NCBI GenBank assembly: GCA_004431415.1 | Contig: QPMI01000047.1 | Location: 62,001 to 126,000, forward strand | Origin: Cyanophora paradoxa | Taxonomy: Eukaryota > Glaucocystophyceae > Cyanophorales > Cyanophoraceae | Length of the DNA stretch: 64,000 nucleotides | Direction: 5' to 3' | Shown here: in pieces, positions 39,269 through 49,376 of the stretch | Layout of the letters: each line of letters starts with the position of its first letter | How positions within the stretch are numbered: position 1 is the first letter of the stretch | Position numbers and translations under genes: made by a program | The notes under the pieces: generated by a model | What the model saw: the letters and a program-made list of their open reading frames with translations, nothing else | The model's database searches: none | What the model was told of the DNA's origin: nothing

Positions 39269-41349
39269 CCGATCCGCTTTGCCACCTGCCGCCTGCACAT
39301 GCGGCGCGCGGCTCGAGCGCCCTGCGCCGCAGGGCTCAGGAGCGTCCACGGAAGGGGCGCCGTCGGCGGGGGCGGGGGCCAAGCGGCAGCGGAGGCCGAG
39401 CCAGAAGCGCGTGGCGGGCGACGGCGAGGGGGAGGAGGAGAAGCGGGGGGAGGCAGCGTCCGAGGGGGCGGACCGGCGCGCCGGGCCCGCGCCGGGGCCC
39501 GACATCTCGCGCCTGAAGGTCCGCCGAAGCTCCCCCCGTGCGCCCGCGCGCATGCGCCCCGAACCCTTTCCCTCTTTTCTTCGCCGCAGCCGTACTCGGC
39601 CTTCCTCACGCGGCGGGCGGCGGGCGCCTACCGCGCCTGCGTCCGCTGGTTCGACTACAGGGTACCCCCGGCCCCGGCCCCCTTCTCCCCGGCCCCGGGC
39701 CCGCCGCCGCCGCGCGCGCCGAGGGGCGGGCGTGCACGTGGGACCCCGGCCCGTGGCTAATCAAATGCATTTAAAGAAGATGAAGCCATTGTTAGGGATC
39801 CCTAACTGTGAAATCTATTCAAGGTGTACACGCCGCCGGCGGGCGCGGGGGCGACGGCGCGCAACTGGGACCGCGTCGTGCTCGCCTGCTACGGCCCCGA
39901 GGTGCCGCCCCGCCCCGTCGGACCGGGCCAAGCCCGCGCCTCGGAGGCTAAGGGACCGGGGGTCCTCCAGGCCAGCCAGGGCCGCCTCAACTTCCCCGCG
40001 AAAAGTGCGCACCGCCGGCGGTCGGCGCCTAGGCCTGCAGCTGTCGCCGCCGTTTTCTGACCCCTCCGCAGCCTACAAGAACGAGGAGGCGGGCTCCGAC
40101 CCGCCCCTGGCCCCCCCTCGGCGCCCCACCCCGCCCTGACAGACGCCGCGCAGTTCTACCGGCTGCTCTTCAGGTCGCCGCGGCCGCCGCCCGTCGGCGT
40201 CTGGGCGCAGCAGCCGGCGCCCGGGCGGCTCATTACCTTCCTGACGAACCACGGCGCCTTCGAGAAGTGCGTGGCGCGGCCTCAGCATTCGTAGGCTCTG
40301 CCCCACGCCCCGAGCCGCCCCGCAGGGACACCGGCACCCGCCCCGAGGAGGAGGGCGGCGGCGACTCGGGTGCCTCGAGCTCCTCGGAGTTCGAGCCGCA
40401 GCCGCCGCCGCCCCGCGCGCCGCCGCCGTGCGAGCTGATGGGCCGCCCCTCCGCGCGCTTCGCCGTCGTCGGGTGGCGCCCCCCGGGCTCCTCCGCCGTC
40501 TGCGCCACGGTCCGCAGGCCACGGCCACGGCCGCGCCCTCCTGAGCGCGCGCCCTCCTGATGGGGAGCGCGCGCAGCTCGAGACCCCGCGCTCCAGCAAC
40601 GAGGAGGCGCGCGCGCAAGCTCTCCTACCCCTCCTCAACAAAGCCCGGCCCTCTAGATCTGATCTTCAATCCTGCACAGGCGGTCCGGCGGAACTGGGAC
40701 CGGATCGCGATCGCGTGGTACGGGCCGGAGGCCGCCCGCGGGGCGACCAACTTCGACGTCGCCCGTCCGCCCCTTTAAATTTGATCCGCCCCTTTAAATT
40801 TGATCCGCCCCTACGCTCCGCCGGCGCCCCGGCCCCGGCCCCGGCCCGTGCGCGGTCTTAGTCCGGGGCAGAGTACGCGTGGGAACCCTTCTACAAGGCC
40901 CTTTTCTTCAGCGTCTTTCCCCCCAAGGCGCGCCCGCTCCCGCGCCCCCCGCCGGCCCGGCGAAGCCGATGGCCACGGCGCGCAGGTGGGGGCGCACGAG
41001 ACGGGGCGCGACGGCTGCCGGGCGGCGGGGCGCCTCTCGCAGTTCCTCTTCGAGCTCGGCGCCCTGGAGCGGTGCGCCGGCGCCGAAGAAGCGGCGCTGG
41101 GAAGCGGCCGCCGGTCGACCGCGAGCTGTGGGCATGCGCAGGGACGAGGCGCCGCCGGCGTCGCAGGCCCCGCGGCCCGGGCCCGGGCCGCCCAGCGCCT
41201 GCGACTCTTCCTCTGCCAGCGCGACTTCGTTGGGTGCCGCTAGGAGCCCTCGCGACGGTCCCGCGCCGCCCGACGCCCCCGGCCCGCAGCGCCAGCTGCA
41301 GGTGACGCCGGAGGGCGCTGCGAGGACCCCTGAGCCCCACTCCCATTGA
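39263..41349 (+). CDS. AP2-like host gene, 3' part, beyond the Polinton
   Basis: Phase-consistent exons: 39333-39518 (GSGASTEGAPSAG..PDISRLK, charged linker), 39590-39661 (PYSAFLTRRAAGAYRACVRW) and 39824-39901 (VYTPPAGAGATARNWDRVVL then ACYGPE). RLNFPAKS near 39983 may complete the AP2 end. AQFYRLLFRSPRPPPVGVW follows (about 40149). A third AP2-like half (RNWDRIAIAWYGPEAARGAT then NFD) begins at 40680, and a third PFYKALFFSVFPPKARP module at about 40885. The FFLPYR/PYSAF, NWDR..YGPE and FYR.LF modules repeat three times across the two halves of the gene, so the part before 15711 and this part belong together. The 3' end near 41349 (PEPHSH then TGA) is tentative. Confidence 0.55.
40758..40812. 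repeat. Direct repeat TTTAAATTTGATCCGCCCC
   Basis: About two and a half tandem copies of a 21-bp unit directly after the third AP2-like exon, probably intronic. Confidence 0.8.
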
Positions 41350-42895
41350 CCTGCATTTATTGGCCCCATGGCCATTAATATTCCCCCCCTACCCCCCTAT
41401 AACCCCCCCACCCCCACCCCCCCGGGGCCACTCCTTCTAATCCTTCCGGAGCTTGTTTACGTCGCCGCCGGCCCGCGCCGCCGGCTGCGAGCGACTTGCA
41501 ATTGCGATTGAGGCCAGGCTTGTAACCGCTTGTCGCCGCGGCCGCGGGCCGATCGCGAGTTGTCGCAACTTAAGCTTGTCGGGTCGCAGCCCCATGCCAT
41601 CCGATCATTGCCACGCGGGGGGCCCGCGGGCCGGCGCCGCGGCGCCGCGGCGGGGGCCGGGCGCGGTGCCCGCTCCCGCGGCCGATCGCGAGGCCCGCCG
41701 CCCGGGTGATCGCCGATCCGACGTCGCGATCGGATCGCGAATTCGCGATTTCAAGTTTCGAACACAACGCGTGCGCGCGCCGCGCGCGAAGTCAGGGCTC
41801 AGGAATCAAGAATCAAGATTCAAGATCCGGCCCATGGGGAACCAGTGCCACCCCCCGCGGGCCGGGCCGTGACCGACGCCCACCGCGGCCGTGCACGTGG
41901 CACGTGGTGGCAGACTGGCAGACAGTGGCATTGCCACGTGCACGTCGGCCCACGTGCACGGTGCCACGGTGGCACGATCCACGAGCCTCGGAGTAACGGG
42001 CCTAACGGCGCGGCGCGGGGAACTTGCACTGAGTGGCCCCATGGCCAGTGGCAGTGAGTGCCGCAGTGCGCATGCGGGCGGCGGGCCTGCCGCCGGCCCA
42101 GTGCCCCGGCGGGCCCGGCGGCCGGCTGCCGCAGTGCTCCCAGCTGCAGGCCTAGGCTGTCCCAGCCTGGCAGGCTAGTGCGCTAGCAACGTTAACTGCG
42201 GTCATTATCACGATCATCGGATCATCAGATCGCGATCGGTGCCACGATGTGCGATCATATAGCCAGCAGTCTGCGTTCCAGCCGGCGCAGCCGCTGAAGA
42301 AAGCCGGGGCGCGGGGCGGCGCGGTGGCCGCCGCATTCGCAAGCTTGAGCGAGTCAGCGGCAAGCTTTAGCGAGGAAGCGAGCAGGCCGGGCTCTGATCA
42401 TGATCATAAGACCAAAACCATTCGCGAGCCTTCGAACGTTAACGTATGATCGGCCCTCAGTCGGTGTCGCGCGTACGCGTCGGCGCCATGCATAAGCGTA
42501 CGCATGCGCATATGCATACGTATACGTGTATACGTATACGGACGATCGTCGTATACGTACACGTGCTCATATGCATTTTGGCAATGTTCGGCCTTGCAAT
42601 CGTCGTCCATGGCCAGTACAGCGATTGCACCGCCTACACAAACTGCCGGGACTGCACAACCGCCGCAGGTTCGATCCGATCCGCCGGCCATGGGCGCGCG
42701 CGCGACGTCGACATGCATATGTACATGTACCGTATACGTAGCACATCCCGATCTGATCATCCCTGATCTGATCATGAACGTGCATGCGCAGATATCGATT
42801 TAGAATGCTTTTACTGCAGGTCCCGCTCCTCCAGCTCGAAGTTCCACTGCTTCAACATCGACGAGGACGACGTAACCGATTGCTCGGATCCGAAT
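41350..42895. other. Host intergenic region, palindrome-rich
   Basis: No gene recognised. It starts with a C-rich stretch (41385-41430), then clusters of CACGTG/GTGCACGTGG-like words (about 41885-41985) and runs of TACGTATACGTATAC/CATATGCATACG (about 42480-42570). Open frames on both strands follow this composition. It may hold the promoter of the HET-like gene. Confidence 0.5.
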
Positions 42896-44384
42896 GTGAA
42901 GTCGAACATCTTCTTCTTTCCATCGGAGCGCCCCAGAACAGACTCTGCTGGATCCTGGAGCCCGAGCTCGGGCACCGGGAGCTCGAGCTCGAGCTCGGGC
43001 ACCGGATCCTCCAACTCGGGCCCGGCCGCGGGTCCTGCAGCTGATTCCTCGAAGTCGGATTCGAAGCCGTTCATCTCCGCGGACACGGCGTGCACGTGGT
43101 TCAAATCGACCGGCGGCATCGTCTTCATGGCCATCGCTGCGCTCGGCCTCTTGGTCGTCTTCATCGTCATCGCTTGCTGGTGCGCTCACCCGGGTTGCAA
43201 TGGATCCGGAGTACTAAAGCTTAAGCTTGTGAGCTCGAGCTTGCGATTGCGATGGATAAACGTTAAACGCTGCAATTGCAATTGGAAACGTGGACTCGAC
43301 TCGGCGAGCTCAACCAGCCCGCGGTTCGCAGGTGTGCTAAAAGAGGATCGTCCGCATACGCTGCCAAGGCAGCAGCAGCGCGTCAGTCCTCCCAGGATTA
43401 CGAGGCTCCCGGGCAGAGCCTAATCGCGCTAGTCGCGAGTGTGTTCTCGTCGGACGTCGAAGCCATCGCCCCGGTCAGAGAAACCCCCATGGCCATTGCA
43501 ACCCTTGCGGAATCGACTTCTGCCAGCATTTCATACTGTCCCGAACCCAGTCGCGCGCTCTTCATGCTCTCGTACGTCTGGGGAGAGGTACTCCCAACCC
43601 CTTCCCTCCCTCTCGCCTTTAAGTTGCCGGTTCTCATGATCATGCATACTTAAGCTTATACTCTCGAATTCCTCAGTGCCTTACTCCCGACAAAAATGAA
43701 ATGATGCCCGGTTATCAAAGCATCATCCGCACGGCATGCGCCGTCGCAAAGGAATCTGGCTACCCCGGGGGCGGGCCGTGGGCGGACTTCATCTGTATCG
43801 ACCAGAAAGCTTCCCCCGAGGTGAAAATGAAGCAGGTCATCGCAGGCTGGGACGGGTACGTGAGTTTGAGCCAGATCAATGTCGACGTCTGCGTCGATTT
43901 AGTATATATATTATGTCTGACTGCGATTCTGACCGGTACCGAGTGCAGGTACTCCGATTGTTTGAGCCTGCTTATGTATATGTGCACCCCCGAGAGAGCA
44001 AAAAGGCTGCGGCATTACCTGTACGGGACGGGCATGGCCGAGCTCAACATGCGGCTTGCTTCTGCAGCGCAGGAGCAAGAAGAATACAAGCAAAGGCGCA
44101 CATCCTTCGAGGTCATGGGGCAGTTTGGCGACGAGCAGCATTGGATGCAAGCGGATAGATTCGAGAAGGCCGCCAGGAGGGCATTCGTGTTTGAGTTCGT
44201 ACCGAAGCGAGTGTGGATCATTTCAGAACTTGCGTTAATGTGCATCAATGACAAGATCGTTCAGAACCTTGACACATATAAAAACAAATATTATTATCCC
44301 TCGCGTTCCGCTCAGGATAATAATATTTGTTTTTATATGTGTGTTACTATAAGTTATATAAAGATATTAGCATTTTTATCATAG
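42896..44384 (+). CDS. HET-like domain membrane protein, copy A (multi-exon)
   Basis: The N-terminal segment is Ser/Gly-rich (SSGTGSSSSSSGTGSS) and ends in a strong membrane helix (GGIVFMAIAALGLLVVFIVI) followed by CWCAHPGC. Downstream exons give a HET-like core: SRALFMLSYVWGE, intron 43588-43676, CLTPDKNEMMPGYQSIIRTA, GPWADFICIDQKASPEVKMK, intron 43856-43948 (93 bp, in frame), YSDCLSLLMYM and finally FVPKRVWIISELALM. This matches the HET order YxWG - WxDxxCIDQ - RxWxxxE. In fungi HET domains trigger self/non-self death. In other eukaryotes the role is unknown. How the membrane exon joins the HET exons (about 43220-43440) is inferred. The C-terminus near 44384 runs into a perfect hairpin. Confidence 0.6.
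44272..44342. repeat. Perfect 28-bp inverted repeat (hairpin), copy A
   Basis: Arms 44272-44299 (ACACATATAAAAACAAATAT..) and 44315-44342 are exact reverse complements around a 15-base loop. The structure overlaps the end of the HET-like frame. Confidence 0.95.
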
Positions 44385-44601
44385 TGTATATCGATATGTG
44401 ATATGTATTCTATCGGTAGTTCGTAAATGAATCAATAAAAATAATATAAGTATCGTGGAATCTTTGTAAAATATGTATATATAATATGTAATCGCGATAT
44501 AGCCGATATGTGTTTACGATGCGCGATGTGTATCTAAAACAACTACAATGTGCTGCTTGGGACGCGCCTCATATAGTCATGTGTATCACCTACGTAGCTT
44601 C

Positions 44602-44825
44602 GATAGGGTGGGGCGGGTGGGGTGAGGTGGGGCATTTTTTTGAATTCCCTAAAATGTTTCACTCCCAAAAATTCTTGGTCAAAAAAGACCCCACCCAACC
44701 CCACTTACCCCTTCCTGTATTATTCTCTTTATCTATGATTGATTTCAATGTAATTTAAATATAAATATGTATGATTGAGTATGTTAAATTAATACTGGGT
44801 GGGGTGTGAGGGTGGGGTGTGAGTG
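44602..44825. repeat. G-rich MITE-like module 1
   Basis: Begins CGATAGGGTGGGGCGGGTGG, with inner inverted pairing to GACCCCACCCAACCCC..CCTGTAT (to 44720). It is followed by AT-rich DNA with TTGATTTCAATGTAATT and a closing GGGTGGGGTGTGAGGGTGGG. Confidence 0.85.
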
Positions 44826-44930
44826 GTATCGGTATGGTAGTCCAATCTAAGATGGCACACATAAAATCATGATGTGTTATTTTTACTTCCGGTTTGATAC
44901 TTATCGGACTTCGATAACTTCGATAGGGTG

Positions 44931-45145
44931 GGGCGGGTGGGGTGAGGTGGGGCATTTTTTTGAATTCCCTAAAATAATTCCCCCTCAAAAATTCTTGGTC
45001 AAAAAAGACCCCACCCAACCCCACTTACCCCACCCTGTATCTTTTATTATATTTATGATTGATTTCAATGTAATTAATGTATAAAGTATAGAGATTATGT
45101 ATGTTAAATTAATACCGGGTGGGGTGTGAGGGTGGGGTGTGAAAG
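44931..45145. repeat. G-rich MITE-like module 2
   Basis: Same structure as module 1: the G-rich head at 44931, the C-rich partner ending CCCTGTAT at 45040 and the closing GGGTGGGG tail near 45117-45142. Confidence 0.85.
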
Positions 45146-45391
45146 TGGTATCAGCCAACCATTTAATAATTACGATATTGAACCGACGTGATACCGACGA
45201 GATATGATATATTCAGATCGTATTAGAACGGCGCGATCACTAAGAAAAACAAGTATCATGTGCTGTATATTTCGCGATCCCTGAATCGCGAATCGATAGG
45301 GTGGGGTGAGAAAGTGGGGCACCACCCTCACTGTATACACTGTGATATGATCGCAATCCCGATGTAGCCTACTATGATATCGTGCGGACTT

Positions 45392-45625
45392 CGATAGGGT
45401 GGGGTAAGTGGGGTGAGGTGGGGCATTTTTTTGAATCCCTTAAATTTTTGGGGGTCAAATATTTTTGGGCAAAAAAGACCCCACCCAACCCCACCCTCCC
45501 CACCCTGTATTACTTATCGATACACCTCACTTATTTCAATGTATAAACTCTATTAAATTAGATAGTAAATATGTATAGAAATAACGAGATTGTAGTATAG
45601 GGTGGGGTGTAGGGTGGGGGCAAAA
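45392..45625. repeat. G-rich MITE-like module 3
   Basis: Head CGATAGGGTGGGGTAAGTGG, C-rich partner ending at 45510, tail GGGTGGGGTGTAGGGTGGGG near 45600-45619. A partial head also occurs at 45294-45330. Confidence 0.85.
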
Positions 45626-45996
45626 TGCAAACTGAATCAGTGCGATATAATTTAGTGAACACAAAGTGGATATGACATTCCCGTACCCCCGAAAAGAGCG
45701 CGGGAGCACGGGAACAGCGCAGCAACGCGTTCTACGGCTAGCGTAGGACGATAGTTGCGTTGGTAAGTGCTTCCCGACCCTCGGACCGAGGCGTCCCAGC
45801 AATCTGCTCGTAAGAGCCTGCTCTGCTGCGCAATGCGCAAGCCCATCGCTGCTGCCCAGGACCCCCTGTCCGCAGTTCGTAAACACGCCTGTCCTCCCCA
45901 GGACGCGGAAGACCGAGGCCGCGCTCAGGCCGTCACTTTCACACGGCGCCCGTCTAACGGACGCGTGCACGCGCAGATCTGTAGGCGAACGGCCAT

Positions 45997-46353
45997 ATGG
46001 CTGACGCTAACGGTGACCTACACAACGCGGATCCGATGGATCCGCGCCAAGGTGGAGAAGGGGACGACCCGGCGGCGCCCGCAGACGGCGGAGGCGAAGA
46101 ACCCTTCGACGAAGATCTCATCGACTTCGATGGAGCCGCAGAAGAAGAAGATCTGCCTACGGGCCTCGTCAAGCAAGTCCCACGGATCCCGCCCAACCCG
46201 CAGGCCGGCGACGGCTCGCCGGCCGCGGAACGCCATCGGCAAATCGGACTGGAGGAGCTCCGTCCCCCAGCACAGTCCGTTGCAGTCTACTTCACTCCGT
46301 TGCAGCTCGTCCCGGTCAAGTACGCGAACCAGACGCTCAGCCCCAACGGGCCG
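45997..46353 (+). pseudogene. Truncated first exon of the RGG-tail gene (duplication product)
   Basis: Identical to the first 119 codons of the gene at 49377 (MADANGDLHNADPMDPRQGG ... LSPNGP), then broken by the duplication joint at 46353. Beyond the joint the frame runs into the HET-gene repeat and encodes an unrelated low-complexity tail ending at 46602. Unless a splice rescues it, this copy cannot make the full protein. Confidence 0.8.
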
Positions 46354-46356
46354 GGA

Positions 46357-47733
46357 GCACCGGGAGCTCGAGCTCGAGCTCGGGCACCGGATCCTCCAAC
46401 TCGGGCCCGGCCGCGGGTCCTGCAGCTGATTCCTCGAAGTCGGATTCGAAGCCGTTCATCTCCGCGGACACGGCGTGCACGTGGTTCAAATCGACCGGCG
46501 GCATCGTCTTCATGGCCATCGCTGCGCTCGGCCTCTTGGTCGTCTTCATCGTCATCGCTTGCTGGTGCGCTCACCCGGGTTGCAATGGATCCGGAGTACT
46601 AAAGCTTAAGCTTGTGAGCTCGAGCTTGCGATTGCGATGGATAAACGTTAAACGCTGCAATTGCAATTGGAAACGTGGACTCGACTCGGCGAGCTCAACC
46701 AGCCCGCGGTTCGCAGGTGTGCTAAAAGAGGATCGTCCGCATACGCTGCCAAGGCAGCAGCAGCGCGTCAGTCCTCCCAGGATTACGAGGCTCCCGGGCA
46801 GAGCCTAATCGCGCTAGTCGCGAGTGTGTTCTCGTCGGACGTCGAAGCCATCGCCCCGGTCAGAGAAACCCCCATGGCCATTGCAACCCTTGCGGAATCG
46901 ACTTCTGCCAGCATTTCATACTGTCCCGAACCCAGTCGCGCGCTCTTCATGCTCTCGTACGTCTGGGGAGAGGTACTCCCAACCCCTTCCCTCCCTCTCG
47001 CCTTTAAGTTGCCGGTTCTCATGATCATGCATACTTAAGCTTATACTCTCGAATTCCTCAGTGCCTTACTCCCGACAAAAATGAAATGATGCCGGTTATC
47101 AAAGCATCATCCGCACGGCATGCGCCGTCGCAAAGGAATCTGGCTACCCGGGGGCGGGCCGTGGGCGGACTTCATCTGTATCGACCAGAAAGCTTCCCCG
47201 AGGTGAAAATGAAGCAGGTCATCGCAGGCTGGGACGGGTACGTGAGTTTGAGCCAGATCAATGTCGACGTCTGCGTCGATTTAGTATATATATTATGTCT
47301 GACTGCGATTCTGACCGGTACCGAGTGCAGGTACTCCGATTGTTTGAGCCTGCTTATGTATATGTGCACCCCCGAGAGAGCAAAAAGGCTGCGGCATTAC
47401 CTGTACGGGACGGGCATGGCCGAGCTCAACATGCGGCTTGCTTCTGCAGCGCAGGAGCAAGAAGAATACAAGCAAAGGCGCACATCCTTCGAGGTCATGG
47501 GGCAGTTTGGCGACGAGCAGCATTGGATGCAAGCGGATAGATTCGAGAAGGCCGCCAGGAGGGCATTCGTGTTTGAGTTCGTACCGAAGCGAGTGTGGAT
47601 CATTTCAGAACTTGCGTTAATGTGCATCAATGACAAGATCGTTCAGAACCTTGACACATATAAAAACAAATATTATTATCCTCGCGTTCCGCTCAGGATA
47701 ATAATATTTGTTTTTATATGTGTGTTACTATAA
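46357..47733 (+). CDS. HET-like domain membrane protein, copy B (5' truncated, frameshifted)
   Basis: Second copy of the HET-like gene. The first 25 or so codons of the copy A frame are missing because the duplication starts inside the Ser/Gly-rich stretch. Compared with copy A, single C losses occur at ATGATGC(C)CGG, CTAC(C)CCGGGG, TTCC(C)CCGAGG and ATCC(C)TCGCG, shifting the frame before and after the FICIDQ motif. Either this copy is decaying or the assembly miscounts homopolymers. The 93-bp in-frame intron and the hairpin are retained. Confidence 0.55.
47654..47723. repeat. Perfect 28-bp inverted repeat (hairpin), copy B
   Basis: Arms 47654-47681 and 47696-47723, identical to copy A. The loop is one C shorter (14 bases). 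Confidence 0.95.
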
Positions 47734-49376
47734 GTTATATAAAGATATTAGCATTTTTATCATAGTGTATATCGATATGTGATATGTATTCTATCGGTAG
47801 TTCGTAAATGAATCAATAAAAATAATATAAGTATCGTGGAATCTTTGTAAAATATGTATATATAATATGTAATCGCGATATAGCCGATATGTGTTTACGA
47901 TGCGCGATGTGTATCTAAAACAACTACAATGTGCTGCTTGGGACGCGCCTCATATAGTCATGTGTATCACCTACGTAGCTTCGATAGGGTGGGGCGGGTG
48001 GGGTGAGGTGGGGCATTTTTTTGAATTCCCTAAAATGTTTCACTCCCAAAAATTCTTGGTCAAAAAGACCCCACCCAACCCCACTTACCCCTTCCTGTAT
48101 TATTCTCTTTATCTATGATTGATTTCAATGTAATTTAAATATAAATATGTATGATTGAGTATGTTAAATTAATACTGGGTGGGGTGTGAGGGTGGGTGTG
48201 AGTGGTATCGGTATGGTAGTCCAATCTAAGATGGCACACATAAAATCATGATGTGTTATTTTTACTTCCGGTTTGATACTTATCGGACTTCGATAACTTC
48301 GATAGGGTGGGGCGGGTGGGGTGAGGTGGGGCATTTTTTTGAATTCCCTAAAATAATTCCCCCTCAAAAATTCTTGGTCAAAAAAGACCCCACCCAACCC
48401 CACTTACCCCACCCTGTATCTTTTATTATATTTATGATTGATTTCAATGTAATTAATGTATAAAGTATAGAGATTATGTATGTTAAATTAATACCGGGTG
48501 GGGTGTGAGGGTGGGGTGTGAAAGTGGTATCAGCCAACCATTTAATAATTACGATATTGAACCGACGTGATACCGACGAGATATGATATATTCAGATCGT
48601 ATTAGAACGGCGCGATCACTAAGAAAAACAAGTATCATGTGCTGTATATTTCGCGATCCCTGAATCGCGAATCGATAGGGTGGGGTGAGAAAGTGGGGCA
48701 CCACCCTCACTGTATACACTGTGATATGATCGCAATCCCGATGTAGCCTACTATGATATCGTGCGGACTTCGATAGGGTGGGGTAAGTGGGGTGAGGTGG
48801 GGCATTTTTTTGAATCCCTTAAATTTTTGGGGGGTCAAATATTTTTGGGCAAAAAAGACCCCACCCAACCCCACCCTCCCCACCCTGTATTACTTATCGA
48901 TACACCTCACTTATTTCAATGTATAAACTCTATTAAATTAGATAGTAAATATGTATAGAAATAACGAGATTGTAGTATAGGGTGGGGTGTAGGGTGGGGG
49001 CAAAATGCAAACTGAATCAGTGCGATATAATTTAGTGAACACAAAGTGGATATGACATTCCCGTACCCCCGAAAAGAGCGCGGGAGCACGGGAACAGCGC
49101 AGCAACGCGTTCTACGGCTAGCGTAGGACGATAGTTGCGTTGGTAAGTGCTTCCCGACCCTCGGACCGAGGCGTCCCAGCAATCTGCTCGTAAGAGCCTG
49201 CTCTGCTGCGCAATGCGCAAGCCCATCGCTGCTGCCCAGGACCCCCTGTCCGCAGTTCGTAAACACGCCTGTCCTCCCCAGGACGCGGAAGACCGAGGCC
49301 GCGCTCAGGCCGTCACTTTCACACGGCGCCCGTCTAACGGACGCGTGCACGCGCAGATCTGTAGGCGAACGGCCAT
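47734..49376. other. AT-rich intergenic region with GGGTGGGG modules (copy B)
   Basis: The duplicate of 44385-45996. Module heads at 47982, 48300 and 48771. No gene seen. Confidence 0.7.

Larger units (their letters stand above)
44385..45996. other. AT-rich intergenic region with three GGGTGGGG modules
   Basis: No gene seen. Three repeat modules (44602, 44931 and 45392) lie in AT-rich DNA. GC-rich sequence with CpG-like composition from about 45690 leads to the ATG at 45997 and may be promoter or leader of that gene. Confidence 0.6.
42972..46353. repeat. Tandem segmental duplication, copy A (3382 bp)
   Basis: Nearly identical to 46357-49733. The breakpoint lies where AACGGGCCG (46345-46353) meets GCACCGGGAGCTCGAGCTCG (46357 onward), with GGA inserted. 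Differences are almost all single-base length changes in C, G or A runs. Confidence 0.95.

Noticed and set aside
42811-43170. Minus-strand frame with acidic repeats and a KKKMFDFTFGSEQSV-like end, possible alternative gene
   Set aside because: The plus strand over the same bases encodes a strong membrane helix with GC-rich third positions and lies upstream of the HET exons. I kept the plus-strand reading, though the minus frame cannot be fully excluded.
44510-45084. Frames reading SIGWGGWGEVGHFFEFPK repeatedly, like a repeated protein family
   Set aside because: They are translations of the G-rich repeat module, which also occurs at 60290 in non-coding context.
45536-45970. Minus-strand frame MHASVRRAPCESDGLSAASV in both duplicates (also 48916-49350)
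   Set aside because: It overlaps the presumed leader of the RGG-tail gene and a G-rich module, with no domain or exon support.
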